Shown here piece after piece: positions 44,973-53,004 of a DNA stretch of 64,000 nt. The translations under genes and the position numbers were made by a program. Below the pieces are notes generated by a model. That model was given only the letters and a program-made list of their open reading frames with translations, searched no databases and had not been told where the DNA came from. The stretch comes from Verticiella alkaliphila (GTDB taxonomy: Bacteria; Pseudomonadota; Gammaproteobacteria; Burkholderiales; Burkholderiaceae_B). Numbering within the stretch: the first letter of the stretch is position 1; the number at the start of each line of letters is the position of its first letter. The stretch lies in NCBI RefSeq assembly GCF_018904615.1, contig NZ_JADCNH010000013.1, positions 1-64,000 on the forward strand, in the 5' to 3' direction.

Positions 44973-45002
44973 CGCCAGGCCTCAGCCGCACGGGATCGGT
45001 GT

Positions 45003-45020
45003 GAAATGTTATATTATTAC
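45003..45020. promoter_or_regulatory. Zur box upstream of the zrgA operon
   Basis: gaaatgttatattattac matches the left and central part of the enterobacterial Zur consensus GAAATGTTATAnTATAACATTTC. The core GTTAT-att-ATTAC is a 13-base palindrome with one mismatch and matches the pair of sites before the TonB receptor gene. Confidence 0.75.
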
Positions 45021-45048
45021 GCTCCGTTTTCCCTTTCGGGCTCTCCGC

Positions 45049-45651
45049 ATGCGATCCATCCGCCGTCTTCCGTTCGCCCTTCCTCTGGCCATCGCCCTGT
45101 GCACGCCGGCGCTTGCCCACGACCACAGTCATGATCACGATCATGACAAGGAAGCCGAGCACGGCCATTCGCACGGCGCGCATGAACATGGCGTATCGCG
45201 TCTTGACGCGGTGCTCGAGGGCAAGACACTGGAACTGTCGCTGATGGGCCCGGCGCACAATTTCGTGGGCTTCGAGCATGCCCCGGAGACAGACGCCGAT
45301 CGTGCGTCGATTGCCAAGGCGCAGGCCCAGCTGAAGGACGGCGCGGCCCTCTTCGGCCTGCCGGCGGCTGCCGGTTGCAAGCTCGAGGACACCGATATCG
45401 ATGTCGACCATGGAGCCGACAAGGAAGCCGCGCACGACCACGCCCACGAGCACGAGGACGATCACGACCACCGCGACTATTCGGCCGAGTACCGCTTCTC
45501 GTGCCAGGATCCGAAGGCGCTGTCTGCAATCGATGTCGGCGTGTTCAAGGCATTTCCGCAGACCACCGAGATCCGCTTCCAGCTGGCAATGCCAGGCGCG
45601 CAATCGGGCGGCTCGCTCACGCCCGAGGATGCCGTGATCTCGCTGCGCTGA
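45049..45651 (+). CDS. zrgA: ZrgA-family periplasmic zinc-binding protein (DUF2796)
   Basis: A 200-residue secreted protein with a signal peptide (MRSIRRLPFALPLAIALCTPALA) followed at once by a histidine/aspartate-rich stretch (HDHSHDHDHDKEAEHGHSHG) and a second His-rich stretch in mid-protein (HDHAHEHEDDHDHRDY). DUF2796/ZrgA proteins assist zinc uptake. It carries conserved cysteines (GCKL, FSCQD). Behind a Zur box, it begins an operon with an ABC ATPase, a permease and a DUF3299 protein; a four-gene cluster of the same order (PA4063-PA4066) is known, from memory, as Zur-controlled in Pseudomonas aeruginosa. Confidence 0.85.
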   Translation: MRSIRRLPFALPLAIALCTPALAHDHSHDHDHDKEAEHGHSHGAHEHGVSRLDAVLEGKTLELSLMGPAHNFVGFEHAPETDADRASIAKAQAQLKDGAALFGLPAAAGCKLEDTDIDVDHGADKEAAHDHAHEHEDDHDHRDYSAEYRFSCQDPKALSAIDVGVFKAFPQTTEIRFQLAMPGAQSGGSLTPEDAVISLR

Positions 45652-46373
45652 TGGCAGCGCCGACCGACTCCCTGCTGGCCGCCGTCGATCTGCGGTTTGG
45701 CTACGGGCGCGGGCCGGACGTGATCGATCTGCCCGCGCTTGTGCTCGCGCCAGGCGAGCGCGTGTTTCTGCACGGCCCGAGCGGCTGCGGCAAGAGCACG
45801 CTGCTCAATCTGCTCGCGGGCACGCTGTCGCCGCGCGCCGGTCGCATCACGGTGGCAGGCCTGGAGGCGTCCGCGCTGCGCCGCGGTCAGCGTGATCGCC
45901 TGCGTGGCGAGCGCCTCGGCTTCATCTTCCAGCAGTTCAATCTGCTCCCCTTCCTGTCGGTCACGGAGAACGTAATCCTGCCGTGCCGGTTCTCGCGCAA
46001 GCGGCGCGATGCCGCGCTGCGCGAACATGGCACGCTCGAAGCCGCCGCTCAGACCCTGCTGGCGGCCCTGGGCCTGCGTGACCCGGCCATCGCGCGTGCG
46101 CGCGCCGGCGCCCTGTCCGTCGGCCAGCAGCAACGCGTGGCCGCAGCGCGGGCCCTGATCGGCGATCCGGCGCTGGTGCTGGCCGACGAACCCACCTCGG
46201 CACTGGACGCCGACGCACAACGCGACTTCGTGGATCTCCTGTTCGCCCAGTGCGCCCGCACGGGCGCGGGCCTGCTCTTCGTGAGCCATGACGCCCGGCT
46301 CGCCACGCGCTTCGATCGCGTACAGGACTTGCGCGCGCTGAACCGCGCGCAGCGCACCGCGGAGGCCGTATGA
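45651..46373 (+). CDS. ABC transporter ATP-binding protein (MacB/LolD type)
   Basis: A 240-residue ATPase. Seen: Walker A GPSGCGKST, Q-loop FIFQQFNLLPFLSV, a signature LSVGQQQRV in place of the usual LSGGQ, Walker B VLADEPTSALD and the H-loop VSHD. The start overlaps the zrgA stop by one base and its stop overlaps the permease start (ATGA). With the FtsX-like permease it forms an exporter-type pump; with zrgA it is taken to support zinc acquisition or envelope zinc handling. Confidence 0.9.
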   Translation: MAAPTDSLLAAVDLRFGYGRGPDVIDLPALVLAPGERVFLHGPSGCGKSTLLNLLAGTLSPRAGRITVAGLEASALRRGQRDRLRGERLGFIFQQFNLLPFLSVTENVILPCRFSRKRRDAALREHGTLEAAAQTLLAALGLRDPAIARARAGALSVGQQQRVAAARALIGDPALVLADEPTSALDADAQRDFVDLLFAQCARTGAGLLFVSHDARLATRFDRVQDLRALNRAQRTAEAV

Positions 46374-47632
46374 CCAGCACCTTGTGGCGCATTGCGCTCG
46401 GCAGCCTCTGGAGCCGCCGCTTCACCGTCGTGCTGACGCTCGTGACCATCGCCGTGAGCGTGGCCTTGCTGCTGGGCGTCGAGCGGTTGCGCCAGGACGC
46501 GCGCCAGTCCTTCCTGCGCACGGTGTCCGGGATCGACCTCGTGGTCGGCGCCCGCGCACACCCCGTGCAGCTCATGCTGTACTCCGTGTTCCGCCTCGGC
46601 GAGGCCACCAACAACATCTCGTGGAATGCCTATCAGGCCGTGGCCAACCAACCCGGCGTCGGGTGGACGGTGCCGATATCCCTGGGCGATTCGCACCGCG
46701 GCTATCGCGTCGTCGGCACGACGGCGGGCTACTTCGATCACGTGCGCTACGCGGGCGACCAGCCGCTGGTGATGGCGCAAGGCAAGCGCTTCGACGGCCT
46801 CTTCGATGCCGTGGTGGGTGCCGCCGTGGCACGCGATCTGGGCTATGCGCCCGGTGAGCGCATCGTCCTCGCCCATGGCACATCGACCGCCAACCCCAAC
46901 CTGCACGATGATCGCCCGTTCACGGTGAGCGGCGTGCTGGCCCCGACCGGTACGCCGATCGATCACGCCATCTATGTGAGCCTGGAGGCTATCGAGGCCA
47001 TCCACATGAATTGGCGCGCCGGCACCCGCATCGGCACGGCACCGGACCCGGACACGATCGATCCCGCGCGTCTTCAGCCACGCACGATCACGGCCTTCTA
47101 TGTCGGGCTCGAGCGCCGCATGGCCGTGTTCGCCGTGCAACGCTGGGTCAACGAGTATCGGGCAGAGCCCATGACGGCCGTGTTGCCCGGCGTGGCCTTG
47201 CAGCAACTCTGGGGCTTGCTCGGCACGGCCGAGCGCGCACTGACCATCACGGCCGCGTGCGTGGTGCTGACCGGACTGCTGGGCCTGCTCGCCGTGCTGC
47301 TGGCCACGCTGGAGGAGCGCCGACGCGAGATGGCCATCCTGCGCGCCGTGGGCGCCTCACCCCGACACGTCGCCGGCCTGCTGCTGTGGGAGGCGGCGCT
47401 GCTTGCCGTGCTCGGCACGGCCGTGGGCTATGTCCTGCTGCAAGGCGCTGCCGCAGCGCTGGCCCCCTGGCTGCAGGCGCAGTACGGCCTGCTCTTGAGC
47501 GTGGGCCTGCCCGGTGCCAACGAGTGGCGCCTGATGGGGCTGGTCGTGGCCAGTGCCCTTGCCGTATCCTGCGTGCCTGCGCTGTTGGCGTACCGTCATT
47601 CGGTCGCCGACGGCATTACCGTCAAACACTGA
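46370..47632 (+). CDS. FtsX-like ABC permease
   Basis: A 420-residue MacB/FtsX-family permease. Seen: an N-terminal membrane segment (VVLTLVTIAVSVALLLGVE), a large periplasmic domain (about 45-275), and three C-terminal segments, with the family block EERRREMAILRAVGASP. Its partner ATPase overlaps it by four bases. Such permeases usually move substrates between membrane and periplasm (mechanotransmission) and not across the membrane as classic importers do, so how it serves zinc uptake is unclear. Confidence 0.88.
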   Translation: MTSTLWRIALGSLWSRRFTVVLTLVTIAVSVALLLGVERLRQDARQSFLRTVSGIDLVVGARAHPVQLMLYSVFRLGEATNNISWNAYQAVANQPGVGWTVPISLGDSHRGYRVVGTTAGYFDHVRYAGDQPLVMAQGKRFDGLFDAVVGAAVARDLGYAPGERIVLAHGTSTANPNLHDDRPFTVSGVLAPTGTPIDHAIYVSLEAIEAIHMNWRAGTRIGTAPDPDTIDPARLQPRTITAFYVGLERRMAVFAVQRWVNEYRAEPMTAVLPGVALQQLWGLLGTAERALTITAACVVLTGLLGLLAVLLATLEERRREMAILRAVGASPRHVAGLLLWEAALLAVLGTAVGYVLLQGAAAALAPWLQAQYGLLLSVGLPGANEWRLMGLVVASALAVSCVPALLAYRHSVADGITVKH

Positions 47633-47643
47633 TGAGGAGTGCC

Positions 47644-48174
47644 ATGCGACGCTTCCCCCGCTTTCCGCCCACCGTGCTGTTCGGCCGCTTCCTGGCGCTC
47701 GGCGCGCTCGCGATGGCCCTGGCCGGCCCCGCGCCTGCCGCTGCCGCCGAGGTGCGCGAGATCGACTGGCTGGAGATGATCCCGCCGGACGAGTTGAAGG
47801 AACTCGAGAAGATGACCGAGATCGAGGTGGACCACTCGGGCAACACGCCGGCCCCTGTGATCGGCAGCGACCGCACGGTGCCGACCATGGATGGTGTACG
47901 CGGCAAGCTGCCGGGCTACATCGTGCCGCTCGAGAGCGACGAGAAGAACCGCGTCACCGAGTTCTTCCTCGTGCCCTACTACGGCGCGTGCATCCACGTG
48001 CCGCCGCCACCAGGCAATCAGATCGTCTACGTCAAGCCCGCCAAGCCGGTGGAGAACGTCGAGATCTGGAATCCGTACTGGATCGAAGGCACGATGCGCA
48101 TCCGCGATGCGAAGAACGATGTGGCCTCGGCCTCGTACAGCTTCGAGGCGGACGACGTGCGGCCCTATCTCTGA
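47644..48174 (+). CDS. DUF3299 periplasmic protein
   Basis: A 176-residue protein with a signal peptide (cleavage near GPAPAAAA-E) and the DUF3299 block (LPGYIVPLESDEKNRVTEFF, LVPYYGACIHVPPPPGNQIV). The single Cys in YGACIHVPPPP is invariant in the family, to my knowledge. GAGGAG precedes the ATG at 47644; an ATG at 47632 overlaps the permease stop and is less likely. It is the last gene of the zrgA operon, followed by a strong terminator. The function is unknown, but the family is often adjacent to zinc or metal ABC systems. Confidence 0.85.
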   Translation: MRRFPRFPPTVLFGRFLALGALAMALAGPAPAAAAEVREIDWLEMIPPDELKELEKMTEIEVDHSGNTPAPVIGSDRTVPTMDGVRGKLPGYIVPLESDEKNRVTEFFLVPYYGACIHVPPPPGNQIVYVKPAKPVENVEIWNPYWIEGTMRIRDAKNDVASASYSFEADDVRPYL

Positions 48175-48222
48175 CCTTTCGCGGGCGACGCATGGCGTTG
48201 CCCTACGCCGGTTCTGCCTCAG

Positions 48223-48251
48223 GGCCTCGAGTGTCGACCGAGGCCTTTTTT
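48223..48251 (+). terminator. Intrinsic terminator of the zrgA operon
   Basis: GGCCTCG-agtgtcgac-CGAGGCC followed by six T (48246-48251), 49 bases after the DUF3299 stop. This is the clearest Rho-independent terminator in the window. Confidence 0.9.
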
Positions 48252-48397
48252 GTGTCGGCCGTGCCGGGAGGTAGGCACGAGGCGGATGGGGGTATTGCGG
48301 TGGGCCGGATCCGACATGTCACGGAGCCTGATACGGGCAGGTTCGCACTTGCGGCGCAGCTTTGTCTTTTTTCACGCCCACCTCTCTCGTTGATGAA

Positions 48398-48444
48398 GTT
48401 ATGTAATAACATTGCGCTTCTTTGATGCAATGTTATTACATAAC
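48398..48444. promoter_or_regulatory. Paired Zur operators before the TonB receptor gene
   Basis: An 18-bp arm gttatgtaataacattgc (48398-48415) is perfectly repeated inverted as gcaatgttattacataac (48427-48444) across 11 bases. Each arm contains its own 13-base palindrome GTTATnnnATAAC (48398-48410 and 48432-48444), the core of the Zur consensus. Their centres are 34 bases apart, about three helical turns, which would suit two dimers. The right site ends 2 bases before the ATG. Confidence 0.85.
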
Positions 48445-48446
48445 TC

Positions 48447-50507
48447 ATGCCGATACCCGCGTTCTCCCTGCGTCCCCTCCCCCTGGCCCTTGGTGCTGCC
48501 CTGGCGTGCAGCCAGGCGCTTGCGCAGACGGCGCCGCCTCCCGTCTCACGCTTGACGCCGATCACCGTCTCGGCCAGCCCGCTCGCACGCAGCGCCGAGG
48601 ACACCATCCAGCCCGTGCACGTGCTGACCGAGGACGAGCTGGTCACGGCACGCGGCGCAACGCTGGGCGAGACACTGTCGGGCGAACCTGGCATGCAGTC
48701 CGACACCTTCGGCGCCGGTGCCGGCCGTCCGGTGATCCGCGGCCAGACCTCGCCGCGCGTGAAGGTGTTGTCGGATGGCTCCGAGATCCTGGACGCCTCT
48801 GCCGTGAGCCCAGACCACGCCATCGGTGTCGAGCCGATGCTCGCCCGGCAGATCGAGGTGCTGCGTGGGCCCGCCACCCTGCTCTATGGCGGCGGCGCGA
48901 TCGGCGGCGTGGTCAACGTGCTGGACGAACGTGTGCCCACGCACGTACCCGAGAACGGTGTGGAAGGCACCGGGGAAGTTCGCCTCAATACCGGAGCACG
49001 TGAGCGCACCGGTCTCGTCGGCATCACCGCCGGCACTGGCAACCTGGCCGTGCGGGTCGAAGGCCTGAAGCGTCACAGCGACGACTATCGTGCGCCGGAT
49101 CTCGACACGCGCCGCGTGCCTGGCACGTACAACGACACCAGCACCGGCACGCTCGGCGTCTCCTGGGTCACCCCGCGCGGCTACACCGGCATCGCCTACA
49201 CACGCCAACGCAGCGAGTACGGCCTGCCCGGCCACTCGCACGAGTACGAGGATTGCCATCCGCACGGCAGCCACCTGCATTGCGGCGGGCACGATCACGA
49301 TCATGACCACGACGATCATGACCACGACCATGCGCATGGCGACGCCCACGAAAGCCCGTTCGTCGACCTGCACAGCCAGCGCTGGGACCTGCGCAGCGAA
49401 TACCGCGATCCGCTGCCCGGCTTCACGCGCATGCGCCTGCGGGCCGGCCACACGCAATACCGGCACAGCGAGATCGAGGAAGACACGGCGGTGTCCGTCT
49501 TCCGGAACAAGGGCTATGACGCGCGCCTGGAGCTCGAGCATGCGCCGATCGCCGGCTGGCGCGGCGTGCTGGGTGCCCCCACCCTGCGCAGCACCTTCAC
49601 CACCGAGGGCACGGAGGCCTTCATGCCGCGCACGGTGACGCGCAACACGGGGCTCTTCGCGCTCGAAACCTATGAATGGAACGACTGGCGCTTCGAAGTC
49701 GGCGCCCGGCATGAATGGCAGCGTGTCACACCGGACAATGCCCAGCCGCGCTACTCGGCCGGAGCGACGTCCCTGTCTGGCGCCGCGCTCTGGCGCTTCA
49801 CGCCGGGCTATTCGCTCGGCCTGTCGCTCGCGCGCTCGCAGCGCATGCCCAACGCCCAGGAGCTCTATGCCCGCGGCGTGCATCTGGCCACCAACACATA
49901 CGAGATCGGCACGCCCGATCTGCAGAAAGAGACGTCACACAACGTCGACCTGACCCTGCGCAAGGATGCCGGCGATACGCGCTTTCAGGTGAGCGTGTTC
50001 CACAACCAGGTGAAGAACTACATCTACGCCGATACGCTGGATCAGTTCGAGGATTTCCGCCTGGTGCGCTATGCACAGCGCGATGCCCGCTTCACGGGGA
50101 TTGAAGGCAAGGTCTCGCAGCGCCTGAACGCCATCTTCACGGCGTCGGCATTCGGCGACTACGTGCGCGCCCGCTTCGACGAGGGCGGCGGCAACCTGCC
50201 GCGCATTCCGTCGGCCCGCCTGGGCGTGGGCCTGAACGCGGATTGGCAGGCCTGGCGTGCCAGCGTAGAGTTCTCCCACGTCTACACGCAAGACCGCTTC
50301 GCCGCCTTCGAGAGCCGCACGGCAGGCTACAACCTGCTCGACGCCCGCGTGAGCTACCTCGGCCGGCTCGGCACCACCGACTACGAGATCTACCTGCGCG
50401 GCAACAATCTGCTCGACAAAGTGGCCTACAACCACGCATCGTTCCTCGCGCGTACCGTGCCGCTGCCAGGCCGCAACCTGACGCTGGGGGTGCGCGTGGC
50501 GTTCTGA
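48447..50507 (+). CDS. znuD: ZnuD-like TonB-dependent zinc receptor
   Basis: A 686-residue outer-membrane receptor. Seen: signal peptide (MPIPAFSLRPLPLALGAALA, cleavage after AQ/A region), a plug domain (RGATLGETLSGEPGMQSD, RVKVLSDGSEILDAS), and a 22-stranded barrel ending with a C-terminal Phe (LGVRVAF). A histidine-rich external loop at about 264-303 (HPHGSHLHCGGHDHDHDH) is the hallmark of zinc receptors of the ZnuD type. It lies under paired Zur operators and next to zur. No Shine-Dalgarno is visible before the ATG. It imports zinc with TonB energy. Confidence 0.92.
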   Translation: MPIPAFSLRPLPLALGAALACSQALAQTAPPPVSRLTPITVSASPLARSAEDTIQPVHVLTEDELVTARGATLGETLSGEPGMQSDTFGAGAGRPVIRGQTSPRVKVLSDGSEILDASAVSPDHAIGVEPMLARQIEVLRGPATLLYGGGAIGGVVNVLDERVPTHVPENGVEGTGEVRLNTGARERTGLVGITAGTGNLAVRVEGLKRHSDDYRAPDLDTRRVPGTYNDTSTGTLGVSWVTPRGYTGIAYTRQRSEYGLPGHSHEYEDCHPHGSHLHCGGHDHDHDHDDHDHDHAHGDAHESPFVDLHSQRWDLRSEYRDPLPGFTRMRLRAGHTQYRHSEIEEDTAVSVFRNKGYDARLELEHAPIAGWRGVLGAPTLRSTFTTEGTEAFMPRTVTRNTGLFALETYEWNDWRFEVGARHEWQRVTPDNAQPRYSAGATSLSGAALWRFTPGYSLGLSLARSQRMPNAQELYARGVHLATNTYEIGTPDLQKETSHNVDLTLRKDAGDTRFQVSVFHNQVKNYIYADTLDQFEDFRLVRYAQRDARFTGIEGKVSQRLNAIFTASAFGDYVRARFDEGGGNLPRIPSARLGVGLNADWQAWRASVEFSHVYTQDRFAAFESRTAGYNLLDARVSYLGRLGTTDYEIYLRGNNLLDKVAYNHASFLARTVPLPGRNLTLGVRVAF

Positions 50508-50512
50508 GGCCA

Positions 50513-50545
50513 GCGCGGGGCCGGGTACGCGGCCCCGCGCGTTTG
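50513..50545 (+). terminator. Terminator hairpin after znuD
   Basis: GCGCGGGGCC-gggtacgc-GGCCCCGCGC is a perfect 10-bp stem followed by gtttg, 5 bases after the znuD stop. The short T-run is weak, so some read-through into zur may occur. Confidence 0.65.
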
Positions 50546-50589
50546 CAGAGGCCCCGGATGACTGCTACCCTGCGGCGAACCGTTCTCTC

Positions 50590-51105
50590 ATGGCCCTCAT
50601 GCCGAAGTCCCAGACCGCCGCCGCCCGTTCCCGCATCGAAGACGCCCTCTCGGTGGCCGATGCCCTGTGCGCGCGCCGCGGCAAGCGTTTCACGCCGATC
50701 CGCCGGAAGGTGCTGGAGCTGCTGCTGCAGCACCAGCGCAGCCTGAAGGCCTACGAACTGCTGGACGAGATCCGTGCGGTGCATCCCAATGCAACGCCGC
50801 CCACTGTCTACCGGGCGTTGGATTTCCTCCTGGAGGAAGGTCTCGTCCACCGGGTGGACACGCTCAACACGTTCATCGCCTGTCGCGATGCCGACGGCGC
50901 GCCGCACAACCTGCTCGTGGTGTGCACCGCCTGCGGCCGCGTGGCCGAGATCCATGACGACGTGGTGCGCAGCCGGCTGGCCGAGCGCATCGCGGACGCT
51001 GGCTTCCGGCTGGCCGGCGACGAGATGGAAGTGAAGGCCTTGTGCGGCGACTGCCGGGCCGCCGCGCCCGAGCATTCGCACGACCACTCACACGCACACG
51101 ACTAG
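50590..51105 (+). CDS. zur: Zinc uptake regulator Zur (Fur family)
   Basis: A 171-residue Fur-family repressor. Seen: a winged-helix domain (RFTPIRRKVLELLLQHQRSL, TPPTVYRALDFLLEEGLVH), the metal/dimer cysteines VCTACG and LCGDC, and the FIACRDADGAPHN sensor loop. It ends in a histidine-rich tail EHSHDHSHAHD that is not part of the core fold and may raise zinc affinity (inference). Its position beside znuD and downstream of the zrg operon supports Zur over Fur or PerR. ATG at 50599 is an alternative start. Confidence 0.9.
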   Translation: MALMPKSQTAAARSRIEDALSVADALCARRGKRFTPIRRKVLELLLQHQRSLKAYELLDEIRAVHPNATPPTVYRALDFLLEEGLVHRVDTLNTFIACRDADGAPHNLLVVCTACGRVAEIHDDVVRSRLAERIADAGFRLAGDEMEVKALCGDCRAAAPEHSHDHSHAHD

Positions 51106-51128
51106 GCTCCCCCCGCTGCCCCGCCGGA

Positions 51129-52904
51129 TCAGCTCTCGCGGAACTGCATCCGGTAGAACCCGGCGTACAGCCCATCGGCCGCCACGAGCTCGTCGTGCGT
51201 GCCGGATTCGTGGATCACGCCCTTGTCCAGCACGATGATGCGATCCGCATTGCGCACGGTGGAGAGCCGGTGCGCGATCACGAGCGTGGTCCGCCCCTGC
51301 ATCAGGCGCTCGAGCGAGGCCTGGACCTGGCGCTCGGATTCGTTGTCCAGCGCCGAGGTGGCTTCGTCCAGGATCAGGATGGGCGCATCCTTGATGAGGG
51401 CGCGTGCGATGGCCAGACGTTGACGCTGGCCGCCCGACAGACGCGCGCCACGTTCGCCGACCAGGGTGTCCATGCCCTCGGGCAGCGATTCGACGAAGCT
51501 CTTCAGGTTCGCGGCCTCGAGTGCGGCCTCGATCTGCTCGCGCGTCGCGCCACCGGCCACGCCGTAGCCCACGTTCACCGCGATCGAGTCATCGAAGAGC
51601 ACGACGTCCTGGCTCACGAGCGACAGGTGCGAGCGCAGGTTGTCCAGCGTGAGCCCCGCGATGTCCTCGCCGTCCACCGTGATGCGCCCGCTCGTGGGTG
51701 CGACGAAGCGCGGCAGCATGTTCATGAGCGTGGTCTTGCCGCTGCCCGAGCGGCCCACCAGCGCGATCGTCTGTCCGGGCTCCGCCACGAACGAGATGTC
51801 CTGCACGGTGTCGGATTCCGCATCGGCATAGCGATGGCCGACGCTCTCATAGGCGACGCGCCCGCGCACCGGTGCCGGCAGCCGGCGCGTCCCGGTATCG
51901 GCTTCCTCGGGTTGATCGAGCAGGCGGAACACGCTTTCGGCGGCCACCAGCATGCGCTGCATGGGCCCGGCCGCGTTGGCCAGGCGCTTGAGCGGATCGA
52001 GCAGCTGCGCCATCGCGCCCATGAAGGCCGCGAAGCCACCCACCGTAAGCCCATCGCTCTCGGCCTGCGAGAGCGCCACCCAGATCACCGCGCCCAGCGC
52101 AATGGACAGGATGGCTTGCGAGGCCGGCCCCACGGCGCCGGAGGACGATGCCGCCCGGATCGCGAAACGGCGAAGGCGGGCGTTGACCTCGGCAAAGCGG
52201 CTGTTCTCGTAGTTGAACCCGTTGAAGAGCTTGACCACCCGCTGGCCCTCCAGGCCTTCGGTGATGATGCGCGTCAACTCGGCGTTCATGTTGACGGTGT
52301 CGCGATTCACCGAACGCAGCTTGCGGATGAAGAGACGCGAGACGATGGCCGCCGGCGGCACCAGCACCATCACGATGAGCGTGAGCTGCCACGACATGTA
52401 GAGCAGCACCCCAAAGAGCGCAATGACGATGAGGAATTCGCGCACCAGCGTGGCCAGCACCTCGGTGGCGTGCTGCATCACGGTCACCGAATCGATCGTG
52501 AAGCGATTGAGCAGCGCGGACGAACCGAATCGGCGCACGTCGCTGTCGGGCAGCTTCAACATGCGCGAGAACATGTCGCGTCGCAGATCGCGCAACACAT
52601 TGTTCGCCACCCAGGCCATCAGGTAGTTGCTGAGGAAGGCGCAGGCGCCCCGCAGCACGAAGAGACCCACCAGCACCAGCGGCAGGGCCCAGATGTAGGA
52701 CGGCTTCTCGCCGCTGAAGCCCTCGTCGATGAGGGGCTTCAACAGCAAGGCGAGCAAGGGGTGCGTGGCGGCCACGCCCGCGGTGAAGAGCAGACCGACG
52801 GCCATGCCGTGCCAGTAGGGACGGACATGGGCGTAGATGCGGCGCCACAATTCACGGCGCACCGGATGCGAGCCGGTGGCCAAGGCAGCCTGGGGTGATC
52901 TCAA
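51129..52904 (-). CDS. msbA: MsbA-like lipid A flippase (ABC exporter)
   Basis: A 591-residue half-transporter with six membrane helices (RRIYAHVRPYWHGMAVGLLF onward) fused to an ATPase: Walker A GRSGSGKT, signature LSGGQRQR, Walker B ILILDEATSALD, H-loop IAHRLSTV. Length and organisation fit MsbA, which flips core-lipid A across the inner membrane; proximity to a heptosyltransferase-like gene fits lipopolysaccharide synthesis. Start TTG 52904 is chosen because GGAG lies 5 bases before it and no ATG is suitably placed; this needs checking. It is divergent from the heptosyltransferase gene and converges with zur. Confidence 0.88.
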   Translation of the reverse strand: MRSPQAALATGSHPVRRELWRRIYAHVRPYWHGMAVGLLFTAGVAATHPLLALLLKPLIDEGFSGEKPSYIWALPLVLVGLFVLRGACAFLSNYLMAWVANNVLRDLRRDMFSRMLKLPDSDVRRFGSSALLNRFTIDSVTVMQHATEVLATLVREFLIVIALFGVLLYMSWQLTLIVMVLVPPAAIVSRLFIRKLRSVNRDTVNMNAELTRIITEGLEGQRVVKLFNGFNYENSRFAEVNARLRRFAIRAASSSGAVGPASQAILSIALGAVIWVALSQAESDGLTVGGFAAFMGAMAQLLDPLKRLANAAGPMQRMLVAAESVFRLLDQPEEADTGTRRLPAPVRGRVAYESVGHRYADAESDTVQDISFVAEPGQTIALVGRSGSGKTTLMNMLPRFVAPTSGRITVDGEDIAGLTLDNLRSHLSLVSQDVVLFDDSIAVNVGYGVAGGATREQIEAALEAANLKSFVESLPEGMDTLVGERGARLSGGQRQRLAIARALIKDAPILILDEATSALDNESERQVQASLERLMQGRTTLVIAHRLSTVRNADRIIVLDKGVIHESGTHDELVAADGLYAGFYRMQFRES

Positions 52905-53004
52905 GACGACTCCGATTAGCCAGGACGCATGGCGTGAGCTGCCCGGCGTCCCCGGATGTTTACAATGGCAGCGACCGAATTGTACGCGCCCGCTGCGCCC
53001 CGTC

